NCBI GenBank assembly: GCA_964427285.1 | Contig: CAYRTS010000013.1 | Coordinates: forward strand, 1 to 56,097 | Direction: 5' to 3' | Length of the DNA: 56,097 nucleotides | Source: SPCO01 sp964427285 | Lineage (GTDB): Bacteria > Chloroflexota > Limnocylindria > Limnocylindrales > CSP1-4 | Part shown: positions 41,258 to 49,418 of the stretch, in pieces | Numbering within the stretch: the first letter of the stretch is position 1 | Layout: every line of letters starts with the position of its first letter | Translations under genes and position numbers: made by a program | The notes under the pieces: model-generated | Seen by the model: the letters and a program-made list of their open reading frames with translations, nothing else | Database searches by the model: none | What the model was told of the DNA's origin: nothing

Positions 41258-41286
41258 TTGACAGTCGGGAGGGGCGCCGCTACCGT
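41258..41286 (+). promoter_or_regulatory. Promoter of the ABC transporter operon (TTGACA-N17-TACCGT)
   Basis: Consensus -35 TTGACA at 41258-41263, exactly 17 bases, then TACCGT at 41281-41286. The leader to ATG 41398 is about 105 bases and contains GGAGC/GCTCC and GCCCG/CGGGC-like hairpins but no riboswitch I recognise. Confidence 0.7.
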
Positions 41287-41397
41287 TCGGGCACACCGCA
41301 GTCCGGCTGGAGGAGCTAATCCCGGAGCGCGGTGGCTCCGCGATCGATGCCCGCTTCTGGGCTCCTCGCAACAGATACACGCCGGAGGAATGACGCG

Positions 41398-43119
41398 ATG
41401 GACTATTCCCGATTGGACCGTGTTCGCCGATCGACGACACCGCTCCAGCTCGACGTGGTCGAGGCGTTCGCCCGTGGCCGGCTGAGCCGCCGCGAATTCA
41501 TCAAGCGCGGCACGGTCCTGGGCCTGTCGATGGGCTCGATCGGCGCGGTCATCGCCGCCTGTAGCAGCCCGGCTGCGAGCCCCAGTGGCGCCGCGCCCAC
41601 CTCCGCGCCCTCGACTTCCGGCCCAACGGCCGCCCCGACGACCGCGCCGACGGCCGCCCCGGTCGCGGGTGGCAGTATCCGGGTCGCCCTCCAGCGCCCG
41701 GTGTCCATCGATCCGGTCGGCATGCAGGATCTTGGTGGCTACGGCATCACCGCCCAGTCGTTCGAGTTCCTGTGCACGCTGAACGCTGCCGGCTCCGACA
41801 TTGCCCCGGGCCTCGCCGAGAAGTGGACGCCCAATGGGGACGGCACGGTCTGGACCTTCAACCTGCGCCAGGGCGTCACCTGGCACGACGGGTCACCGTT
41901 CTCGTCGGCCGATGTGGTGGCGACGATGGACCGCCTCGTGGCGGCCGGAAACTCCGGTCTCAAGGGCGTCCTCGATATCGGTGGCGCGGTCGCGACCGAT
42001 GCGAATACCGTGACATTCACCCTGGTCGGTGGCAACGGCAACTTCCCGTACCTCGTCTCGGTCTTCAACGCCCAGACGCTCATCACCCCGGCGTCCTACG
42101 CGGCCGGCACGACGCTGGACGCAGCCCCCGCCGGAACCGGCGCCTGGAAGCTCGACACCTACAACCAGCAGACCGGCGCGACCTTCTCTCGCAACGACGC
42201 GTGGTGGGGCGGCCGGACGTCGCTGGACAGCACCGAGTTCATCTTCTTCGATGAGACCGGCCCGATGGTCACCGCTTACCAGGGCGACCAGGTCGACGCC
42301 ATCGTCCAGTTCGACGTGCTGTCAGGCGCCGGTCTCTTTGATGACCCAAACTTCAGCATCATCGCGACGCAGGCGGCACTCCACCGCCAGATCTGGATGC
42401 GCACCGACACCGGGCAGTTCGCCGACAAGCGGGTCCGCCAGGCCCTCGCCTACACCTTTGACCGGCCGGCGCTTGTCCAGCAGCTGTTCAAGGGTCGGGC
42501 CGATGTGGCCAACGACCACGTCATCGCCTCGATCTACCCGTACTTCGATCCGTCCGTGCCGCAGCGTGTCCAGGATATCGACAAGGCCAAGGCGCTCCTG
42601 GCCGAGGCCGGCGTCAGCAACCTGACGGCCGTCCTGCACGTGGGCGAGCTCCTGGAAATCCCGGACCTCGCCGTCCTCCTCAAGAGCCAGGCCGCACAGG
42701 CCGGGATCAACCTCGAGGTGGCCGTCGAGAGCCTCAACACGTTCTACGGCGCGCAGTGGTGCCCGGGTGAGCCGGCGGAACCGCCGTGCTCCGGCGCCGC
42801 CGAGCTGGGCATCGTGGACTACGGCCATCGCGCCACGCCGGACGTCTACCTCAACGCCGCGCTCAAGACCAACGGCGTGTGGAATTCCTCGCAGTACTCG
42901 TCAGCAGCCTTCGATGCGGCGTTCACCGAGTTCCAGACCGCGGTCGGTGTCGACGCCCAGAAGACCGCCTGCGGCAAGATCGAAACGATCCTCAACGAGG
43001 ACGTTCCGATCGGCGTGCCGTATTTCTACAACTACCTCGCCGGCAACTCCAACAGGTTCAACGGGGTCTACTCGAGCGCGCTCGGGCAGATGTTCTTCTC
43101 CGCGGCGTCTCAGGTCTGA
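41398..43119 (+). CDS. ABC transporter substrate-binding protein (family 5), Tat-type lipoprotein
   Basis: 573 residues. A twin-arginine signal LSRREFIKRG followed by a hydrophobic stretch and lipobox IAAC suggests export folded and lipid anchoring at Cys about 61; a Ser/Pro/Thr/Ala linker follows. The SBP_bac_5 body shows FEFLCTLNAAGSDIAPGLAEKW, VWTFNLRQGVTWHDGSPFSS, GTGAWKLDTYNQ and FADKRVRQALAYTFDRPALV. The family binds peptides, opines, sugars or nickel. GGAGGAA lies 7 bases before the ATG. Facing the betaine cluster, a methylated amino acid or peptide is a fair guess for the ligand. Confidence 0.92.
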   Translation: MDYSRLDRVRRSTTPLQLDVVEAFARGRLSRREFIKRGTVLGLSMGSIGAVIAACSSPAASPSGAAPTSAPSTSGPTAAPTTAPTAAPVAGGSIRVALQRPVSIDPVGMQDLGGYGITAQSFEFLCTLNAAGSDIAPGLAEKWTPNGDGTVWTFNLRQGVTWHDGSPFSSADVVATMDRLVAAGNSGLKGVLDIGGAVATDANTVTFTLVGGNGNFPYLVSVFNAQTLITPASYAAGTTLDAAPAGTGAWKLDTYNQQTGATFSRNDAWWGGRTSLDSTEFIFFDETGPMVTAYQGDQVDAIVQFDVLSGAGLFDDPNFSIIATQAALHRQIWMRTDTGQFADKRVRQALAYTFDRPALVQQLFKGRADVANDHVIASIYPYFDPSVPQRVQDIDKAKALLAEAGVSNLTAVLHVGELLEIPDLAVLLKSQAAQAGINLEVAVESLNTFYGAQWCPGEPAEPPCSGAAELGIVDYGHRATPDVYLNAALKTNGVWNSSQYSSAAFDAAFTEFQTAVGVDAQKTACGKIETILNEDVPIGVPYFYNYLAGNSNRFNGVYSSALGQMFFSAASQV

Positions 43120-43209
43120 CGACACTTTGACGCCGCGTCGCATGAGGACGGTGGGCCGACCCATCGTCCTCACGACCGGATTCAGCTGAACCACGGCGCG
43201 AGGTAGCCG

Positions 43210-44163
43210 ATGGCTCGTTTCATCGCGCGCAGGCTGCTCCTCTCGCTGATCACGCTGTGGCTCCTCGCCACGATCGTATTCATCATCGCCAACGTCCTGC
43301 CAAACGACGTCGGGCGGACGATCCTCGGGCCGTTCGCGCCCCAGGAAACCGTCGACGCCCTGAACGAGCGGCTCGGCACCAGCCGGCCGATCCTGACGCG
43401 CTACATCGACTCGATCACGGGGATCGTCACGCTCAACTTCGGCGACTCATTCGTGACCGGAAAGCCGGTCCTGCCTCAGCTGTTCGACTCGATCGGCCGA
43501 TCGGCCAAGCTGGCCGGGCTTGCCCTCCTGATCACCATTCCCCTGAGCATCGCCGCCGGGCTATACGCCGCGCGACGGCGCGATCGGCCGGTGGACCGCG
43601 CCATCGTCCTGCTTGGCGTGACGTCGGCATCGATCCCGGAGTTCGTCACGGGCACCATCCTGGTCGTGGTCGTCGGCGTGCAACTGGACCTGCTGCCGGT
43701 CCTGGCCACGCCTCCACGCGATTCGGACGTTCCCACCCAGATCCGCTATCTCCTGATGCCGGCCATGGCCATGGCGATCGTCTATTTCGGATACATCGCG
43801 CGGATGACCCGGGCCGGGACGATCGAGGTCCTCCAGTCGGATTACACCCGCACGGCCTTGATGAAAGGGCTCACGACCGCGCAGACGATGCGCCGCCATG
43901 TCCTGCGCAACGCGCTGATCCCGACCGTGGCGGTCATCGCGGTGCAGATCGGCTACCTGTTCGGTGGCATCATCGCCGTCGAGAAGATCTTCAACTACAA
44001 CGGGATGGGCCAGACGATGTTGTTCGCGGCCCAGCGCAAGGACATTCCGATGCTCACCGCAGGCGCGATCGTGATCGGCATCGTGTACATGGTCGCGACC
44101 CTGGTGGCTGACCTGATCATCGCCTGGATGAACCCGCGGATCCGCCTGGACGCCGAACGCTGA
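43210..44163 (+). CDS. ABC transporter permease, DppB type
   Basis: 317 residues. MARFIARRLLLSLITLWLLATIVF is the DppB-type first helix; the FGDSFVTGKPV region is followed by five more helices and the coupling loop EVLQSDYTRTALMKGLTTAQ. The C-terminus carries GGIIAVEKIFNYNGMG. It forms half of the membrane channel with the next gene. GAGGT lies before ATG 43210, 90 bases after the binding-protein stop; that gap shows no clear terminator. Confidence 0.93.
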   Translation: MARFIARRLLLSLITLWLLATIVFIIANVLPNDVGRTILGPFAPQETVDALNERLGTSRPILTRYIDSITGIVTLNFGDSFVTGKPVLPQLFDSIGRSAKLAGLALLITIPLSIAAGLYAARRRDRPVDRAIVLLGVTSASIPEFVTGTILVVVVGVQLDLLPVLATPPRDSDVPTQIRYLLMPAMAMAIVYFGYIARMTRAGTIEVLQSDYTRTALMKGLTTAQTMRRHVLRNALIPTVAVIAVQIGYLFGGIIAVEKIFNYNGMGQTMLFAAQRKDIPMLTAGAIVIGIVYMVATLVADLIIAWMNPRIRLDAER

Positions 44164-45062
44164 TGGACCTGCAAGCCACGCCCGCAGCCCCGGCGCCGGA
44201 CACGCCCAGCGCTGCCGCCCCAAGCTCAGAGCGGGCGCAGGCGCGTCGCGAAACGGTTCGAGTCCTGCTCAAGCGCCCGGCGTTCATCATCGGAAACGTC
44301 GTCATGATCGGCTGGATCATCACGGCCGTCCTTGGCGAGCGGATCACCCCGTACGACCCGTTCAATGCCTTTGATGTCGGTCATCTGCCGCCCGGTCCGG
44401 AGCACCTGATGGGCACGGACCGGCTCGGTCGGGATGTGTTCTCTAGGGTCATGGTTGGCTCGCGCGACGTGCTGATCGTGGCACCGTTGGCGGCCATCCT
44501 CGGCGTGGTCGCAGGGACCTTCCTCGGTCTGATCATGGGCTACTACCGCGGGATCGTTGACGACGTCCTCAGCCGGCTCGTGGAAGCCTTCCTGGCGCTG
44601 CCGGTCATCCTCGTTGCCCTGTTGACGCTCGTCGTCCTGGGTACCTCCGCGCCCGTGGTCGTCGGCGTCGTCGGGATCCTGTTCACGCCGATCGTCGCTC
44701 GGACCGTGCGCTCGGCGGTGCTCTCCGAGCGGCAACTCGACTACGTCACGGCCGCGAAACTCCGCGGCGAATCCGGCCTGTACATCCTTTCGAGGGAGAT
44801 CTTTCCCAACGTCCTGGGACCCACCGTGGTGGAACTGACCGTGCGTTTTGGCTATGCGATCTTCACGGTGGCGACCCTGTCGTTCCTCGGCGTCGGGATC
44901 CAGCCACCATCGGCCGACTGGGGCCTGACGGTCAGCGATGAGTACACGAACATGATCGCCGGTGTCTGGTGGCCCACGCTCTTTCCGGCGTTGGCGATCG
45001 CCAGCTCGGTCGTGGCGGTCAACCTGATTGCGGACTCGCTGCAATCGGTCCTGAGCGAATGA
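44163..45062 (+). CDS. ABC transporter permease, DppC type
   Basis: 299 residues. DppC hallmarks: RPAFIIGNVVMIGWIITAVL first helix, ITPYDPFNAFDVGHLPPGPE and HLMGTDRLGRDVFSRVMVGSR, and coupling loop ERQLDYVTAAKLRGESGLYI. The ATG overlaps the dppB-type stop by one base (TGATG). It pairs with the preceding permease. Confidence 0.93.
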   Translation: MDLQATPAAPAPDTPSAAAPSSERAQARRETVRVLLKRPAFIIGNVVMIGWIITAVLGERITPYDPFNAFDVGHLPPGPEHLMGTDRLGRDVFSRVMVGSRDVLIVAPLAAILGVVAGTFLGLIMGYYRGIVDDVLSRLVEAFLALPVILVALLTLVVLGTSAPVVVGVVGILFTPIVARTVRSAVLSERQLDYVTAAKLRGESGLYILSREIFPNVLGPTVVELTVRFGYAIFTVATLSFLGVGIQPPSADWGLTVSDEYTNMIAGVWWPTLFPALAIASSVVAVNLIADSLQSVLSE

Positions 45063-47107
45063 CGATCGAGACGGCCGCTTTCCCGCCACCGCCGGGCCCA
45101 GCCGCAGCCGCAGCCGCGTCCGCCGCGCTCCGGGTGGAGGACCTGTCGCTGGCCTACGTGGTCCGCGGGATCCGGCGGCCCGTCCTGCGCGGGGTCTCGT
45201 TCGAGGTTCGCCCCGGCGAGTCCTACGGCCTGGTCGGCGAGTCCGGATGCGGCAAATCCACCACCGCCTACGCCGCCGTCCGCTACCTGCCACGGAACGC
45301 GGTCATCACTGGTGGCCGGATCCTGGTGGCAGGTGACGACATCACGAAGATGACGGACGACGAGGTCCGCCGCTTCCGGATGCGTCACGCCTCGATGGTC
45401 TACCAGGACCCGGGCGCCGCCCTCAACCCGACGACCAAAGTCGGGCCCCAGGTCGCCGAGGCGTTCACCGTCCTTGGCCAGGGCAGGGAGGAAGCGGAGG
45501 CCAACGCGATCAAGGCGCTCCGTCGGGTCCAGATCGCCGACCCAGGGCGGGTCTACCAGCGCTATCCCCATCAGCTCTCGGGCGGGATGCAGCAGCGAGT
45601 GGTCATCGCCATCGCCCTCGCCTCGGACCCGAAGCTGCTCGTGCTCGATGAGCCGACGACCGGGCTGGATGCGACCGTGGAGGCCAGCGTCCTCGATCTC
45701 GTGCGTTCCCTCCAGGCCGAGACCAACGCCGCCGTCCTGCTCATCGCCCATAACCTGGGCGTCATCCGGACACTGTGCGATCGCGTCGGCGTCATGTACG
45801 CCGGCAAGATCGTCGAGGAGGGGAGTGCGGCGTCCCTGTTCGAGAACCCGCAACACCCGTACACCCTGGCGCTCCTGCGGTCGCTCCCCCGCCGTGGCGT
45901 TCGGAAGTCGGAACGGGCGCTCTCCACCATCCCCGGCAACCTGCCCCAGATCGGGACGGATCTCCCGACCTGCGTGTTTGTCGATCGCTGCCCGCTGGCG
46001 AGCGACCTGTGTCGAACCGTCGAGCCGCCGGTCGTGGAGATCGGCGCTGGGCGATGGACGCGCTGCCATCACCGCGATCGCCTCGGTGAGCTGGTCGAGC
46101 CGCCGCCATTCGTCGGCCAGGACGCCGTTCGCGGCGATCTCGCGCTGACGCTGTCGAGCGTCTCGAAGACATTCCACCAGGGCGGCCACGACGTGCCGGC
46201 ACTGGTCAACATCAACCTGGGGCTGCACGACGGCGAGACGCTCGGGCTCGTCGGGGAGTCCGGCTCCGGCAAGTCGACTTTGGCAAAGACGATTCTCGGG
46301 ATCGAGAGCCCGGACGCGGGCGGCCAGATCGAACTCGATGCGCATGCCCTTGCGTCGCGATCGGCGGGCCGCCCAACCGCCGACAAGCGATCGATCCAGA
46401 TGGTCTTCCAGAACCCGGACTCGGCGCTCAACCGCGGGTGGTCGGCGCGCCAGATCCTGGCTCGCTCGGTCAGCAAGCTGACCGGGCTGAAGGGCCGGGC
46501 CGTCAACGATCGAGTCGACAGCCTGGCCGCAGATCTTCGACTGACCCAACGACATCTGGACCTCAAGCCGCGCCAGCTGTCGGGTGGCCTCAAGCAGCGC
46601 GTGGCCATCGCCCGCGCGTTCGCGGGCGATCCCAGGATCGTGGTCGCCGACGAGCCGACCAGCGCGCTCGACGTGTCGGTCCAGGCCGCGATCCTGAACC
46701 TGCTGTCCGAACTCCAGATCAAGAGCAAGACGAGTTACCTCCTGATCTCGCACGACCTTGGCGTCGTCCGCTACCTCGCCGACCGAATTGCCGTCCTGTA
46801 CCTCGGTCGGATCATGGAGGTCGGCGAGTCGGAGACGGTCTTCAAGGGGCCGAACCACCCCTACACGGAGGCCCTGCTCTCGGCGGTCCCGAACGTCGAC
46901 GGCGAGGACCGCCAGCGGATCCTGCTCCAAGGCGAGATCCCAAGCCCGGCCAATCCACCGACCGGCTGCGTCTTCAACACCCGCTGCCATCGTGCCATCG
47001 AGGATCTCTGCGAGGTAACCGAGCCGCCGCTCATCGAGGTCGAACCGGGCCACCAGATGAGCTGCCACATCCCGCTCGAGGAGCTGCGACAGCTCCAGAA
47101 ACGCTGA
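45059..47107 (+). CDS. Fused dipeptide/opine-type ABC ATPase (DppD-DppF in one chain)
   Basis: 682 residues with two complete ATPase modules. First: Walker A GESGCGKST, signature LSGGMQQRVVIA, Walker B LLVLDEPTTGLD, and an oligopeptide C-terminal Cys region (TCVFVDRCPLASDLC). Second: GESGSGKST, LSGGLKQRVAIA, IVVADEPTSALD, and CVFNTRCHRAIEDLC. Both sites look intact. The two chains are normally separate genes; fusion fixes their ratio. ATG 45059 overlaps the dppC stop (ATGA). The Cys-rich tails in some relatives hold an Fe-S cluster. Confidence 0.93.
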   Translation: MTIETAAFPPPPGPAAAAAASAALRVEDLSLAYVVRGIRRPVLRGVSFEVRPGESYGLVGESGCGKSTTAYAAVRYLPRNAVITGGRILVAGDDITKMTDDEVRRFRMRHASMVYQDPGAALNPTTKVGPQVAEAFTVLGQGREEAEANAIKALRRVQIADPGRVYQRYPHQLSGGMQQRVVIAIALASDPKLLVLDEPTTGLDATVEASVLDLVRSLQAETNAAVLLIAHNLGVIRTLCDRVGVMYAGKIVEEGSAASLFENPQHPYTLALLRSLPRRGVRKSERALSTIPGNLPQIGTDLPTCVFVDRCPLASDLCRTVEPPVVEIGAGRWTRCHHRDRLGELVEPPPFVGQDAVRGDLALTLSSVSKTFHQGGHDVPALVNINLGLHDGETLGLVGESGSGKSTLAKTILGIESPDAGGQIELDAHALASRSAGRPTADKRSIQMVFQNPDSALNRGWSARQILARSVSKLTGLKGRAVNDRVDSLAADLRLTQRHLDLKPRQLSGGLKQRVAIARAFAGDPRIVVADEPTSALDVSVQAAILNLLSELQIKSKTSYLLISHDLGVVRYLADRIAVLYLGRIMEVGESETVFKGPNHPYTEALLSAVPNVDGEDRQRILLQGEIPSPANPPTGCVFNTRCHRAIEDLCEVTEPPLIEVEPGHQMSCHIPLEELRQLQKR

Positions 47108-47181
47108 CGATCTGTTGCGGGGAGGGGCGCTGGGGCCCGCCGAACCTGGACGTCGGAGTATTGTGCCGGCGCCGTGGCGAT

Positions 47182-47448
47182 CTAGGTCCAGGTCCAGGTC
47201 CAGGCCAGGATGGGCGACGCTCCGAAATCTGGTCGCATGAGCCGATCTGTTGCCGGCTGCGGTCCGGACAGGACGGGCCGCCAGTCGTCGACGCGCTCCC
47301 GGTAGCGGCGCTCAAACTCGGCCTTCTCGGCCGCAGTCAGCTCGGCGACGACCAGCAGGTTGAGGAGGTTGCGGTCGAGGTCGGCCGCCTCCCCGAAGAA
47401 TTCGGCGTCGGTCAGGACGATGACCTCGTGCACCACGACTGTCTTCAT
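47182..47448 (-). CDS. Small hypothetical protein, 88 residues
   Basis: Acidic helical protein: DAEFFGEAADLDRNLLNLLVVAELTAAEKAEFERRYRER begins at about residue 14, and a WTWTWT end comes from a six-base repeat. AAGGAGGT stands 9 bases before ATG 47448 and TATCGT lies further upstream, so expression signals are good. It diverges from the XRE-ImmA gene and shares its control region, and might be an accessory of that module. No family recognised. Confidence 0.55.
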   Translation of the reverse strand: MKTVVVHEVIVLTDAEFFGEAADLDRNLLNLLVVAELTAAEKAEFERRYRERVDDWRPVLSGPQPATDRLMRPDFGASPILAWTWTWT

Positions 47449-47471
47449 CGCCCCGAGACCTCCTTGCGTGT

Positions 47472-47535
47472 GTTACGATATGATCGGTCCAAGGTAAGGT
47501 TGCGTAACTACAATAGCAGAGCATGAACTCGTAAC
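47472..47535. promoter_or_regulatory. Divergent control region with three GTTACG/CGTAAC half-sites
   Basis: GTTACG at 47472-47477, CGTAAC at 47503-47508 and CGTAAC at 47530-47535. The plus -10 TACAAT (47509-47514) lies directly after the second, and the minus -10 TATCGT (47480 to 47475) overlaps the first. An imperfect dyad GTTGCGTAAC/GTAACGCAGC spans the plus promoter. Likely binding sites for the XRE protein. Confidence 0.5.
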
Positions 47536-47561
47536 GCAGCCACCGAGGAAGGAGGGAGGGC

Positions 47562-48791
47562 ATCGTCACGACTGGAATAAGTGAACGGCTCGGAGCCGCC
47601 CGAGAGGCACGGCGTCTCTCACAGGACGTGGTCGCCGATCTGTTGGGGGTCAGCCGGGTGATGGTCTCCCATTGGGAGCATGGCCAGCGACGTCCGAGCG
47701 AGCAGACGCTTGAGCGACTCGCCGCCGTCTACGGCATGCCGCTATCCGTGCTCGTGGATCTGGACACACCGCTGCCCGGATCAATCACCACCCCGGGCGC
47801 CGATCTCGTTGCCCTGCTCTTTCGCGATGCCGAGAGCGGGATCGATGAGGCCGCGGAAGCCGGTCTTCGAGACTTCGTCCGGTTTCTCGATCAGTACGCG
47901 GATCTGCTTGACCAGCTCGAGCAGCCCAGTTTTCCGCTGCGCCAATCACCCTTCTCGATCCGCAAGGGATTCATCGGCCGCGACGACATCAGGCGCAAGG
48001 CCGAAGAGGTGCGCGACTGGCTGCGCCTTGGTCTCGGGCCCGTCGGCGACCTCACCGGTGTGCTCGACGACGCCGGGATCACGGTGTTTCGGACCGCGCT
48101 TGGTGCCGACCTCCAACGTGGAATATCCGGAGCGTTCCTGAATCACCCACGGCTTGGAATGTGTATTGCCGTGAACCTGCAGACAACGCCGGGCCGCCAG
48201 GTCTTCACGATCGCCCATGAGCTCGCCCACGCGCTCTACCACAGCCAGCGCGACAGCCAGGTCGTCAGCTACTGGGGCCGACAGGACGAGAAGGAACGCT
48301 TTGCCGACGCATGGGCCGGAGAGTTCCTCGTTCCCCAGGAGGGGCTCCGGCGTGCCGGCGAGAGCCTCGGCATCAAGAACGTCACGAGTGCGGATGAGGC
48401 CGTCCATCTGCAGCGGTTGTACGGGGTCTCCTACGGAACGATGCTCGTTCGCCTGCTTCAAGCGAAGCTCCTGAGTCCCGAGGCGTACGAGGAGCTCAAG
48501 GGGGCGCGGCCCGTCGCAATCGCCTCGGCACTCGGCTATGCCGTCCACCCGGAGGAATGGCGCCAGGATCCGGCGCGCTGGCGCCTCGAACGATTCCCCC
48601 GGCGCTTCATCCGCGCCCTGACGTTGGCGCTGCGGGACGGCCGGATGAGTCCGGCATCTGCCGCCGGCTTCACCGGCCTGACCGTTGATGAGATGGCGGA
48701 GCTGATGGCCCCACCGAGCGGCGACGGCGACGCGACCGCGGTACAGGAGCAGCGCGAGTTCGAGGGTGTCCGTAAACGCGCCGCCGCCTGA
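47562..48791 (+). CDS. XRE-family regulator fused to ImmA/IrrE metallopeptidase (COG2856 type)
   Basis: 409 residues if started at 47562. N-terminal XRE helix-turn-helix (ISERLGAAREARRLSQDVVA, LLGVSRVMVSHWEHGQRRPS), and a C-terminal ImmA/IrrE zinc peptidase with HELAH in FTIAHELAHALYH and ERFADAWAGEFLVP. The helix-turn-helix is complete only if translation starts upstream of GTG 47628, yet the frame from the previous stop (47532) to there contains no ATG, GTG or TTG. ATC 47562, six bases after a GGAGG site, is the best candidate. Such proteins act as antitoxins or repressors relieved by cleavage; a PIN gene overlaps its 3' end. Confidence 0.82.
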   Translation: MVTTGISERLGAAREARRLSQDVVADLLGVSRVMVSHWEHGQRRPSEQTLERLAAVYGMPLSVLVDLDTPLPGSITTPGADLVALLFRDAESGIDEAAEAGLRDFVRFLDQYADLLDQLEQPSFPLRQSPFSIRKGFIGRDDIRRKAEEVRDWLRLGLGPVGDLTGVLDDAGITVFRTALGADLQRGISGAFLNHPRLGMCIAVNLQTTPGRQVFTIAHELAHALYHSQRDSQVVSYWGRQDEKERFADAWAGEFLVPQEGLRRAGESLGIKNVTSADEAVHLQRLYGVSYGTMLVRLLQAKLLSPEAYEELKGARPVAIASALGYAVHPEEWRQDPARWRLERFPRRFIRALTLALRDGRMSPASAAGFTGLTVDEMAELMAPPSGDGDATAVQEQREFEGVRKRAAA

Positions 48792-49407
48792 GCTGCCCGT
48801 CGTCTTTGACGCGGTCGTCGTCAACTACTTCCTGGCGGCGGGCGAGATCAGACTGCTCGCAGATCTCGGCGGGGGCTCACTCCTGATTCCGCGGGTGGTA
48901 TTTGACCCGGACGAATCCGACGGCGGCCGCGAGGAGGCGATGAGTGAACTCCGACGCGGCCTGCACCTGCATCGCCGTCGTTGTGAGGACCCGGGGACGC
49001 CGGCTGAAGTTCGCGCTCGCTCGAAACAGGCGTTGCCCGAGTTCGAGCTGCTCCCTGGACTCGTCGAGAGCGGAGTCCTCGGGGTCGCCGATCTCCAGGA
49101 CGATGAACTCCTCCTCTACGCTGAGTTGCGCGAGCCGGCACATGTGCGCCGTTTCGGGCTTCTCGTGGGTCTGGGCCCAGGCGAGGCGGCCATGTTGACC
49201 ATATGCGTCAATCGACGGTGGCGTCCGGCGACCGACGACAACGACGCGATTCGGGTCGCAGGGCAACTACTGCCAGGATTGCGGCCGCTCCGCATTCGGG
49301 CACTGCTCAAACTGGCGGTTGAGCGAGGCAATATCGATCTACCGCGGGCCCGAACCATCCACAAGAAGATGCGCGAACTCGGGTTCTGGGACACGGGGAG
49401 GCTATAG
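48766..49407 (+). CDS. PIN-like nuclease, probable toxin partner
   Basis: 213 residues. PVVFDAVVVNYFLAAGEIRL (Asp about 15), IPRVVFDPDES, GPGEAAMLTICVNRRW (Glu) and ATDDNDAIRVA (Asp cluster) follow the acidic order of PIN nucleases, with a helical tail RTIHKKMRELGFW. GTG 48766 lies 26 bases inside the XRE-ImmA gene. An XRE-COG2856 protein plus a nuclease is a known toxin-antitoxin layout, and some such pairs defend against phage; which applies here is inference. Confidence 0.7.
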   Translation: MSVNAPPPELPVVFDAVVVNYFLAAGEIRLLADLGGGSLLIPRVVFDPDESDGGREEAMSELRRGLHLHRRRCEDPGTPAEVRARSKQALPEFELLPGLVESGVLGVADLQDDELLLYAELREPAHVRRFGLLVGLGPGEAAMLTICVNRRWRPATDDNDAIRVAGQLLPGLRPLRIRALLKLAVERGNIDLPRARTIHKKMRELGFWDTGRL

Positions 49408-49418
49408 AGCCAGCCTCG

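Noticed and set aside
41287..41397. Riboswitch in the 105-base leader of the ABC operon
   Set aside because: Short hairpins are present but no known riboswitch core could be recognised; left as plain leader.
44852..47068. 738-codon open frame antisense to the fused ABC ATPase and permease
   Set aside because: It mirrors the coding strand of genes with clear Walker and signature motifs; its own translation shows no domain and is a high-GC shadow.
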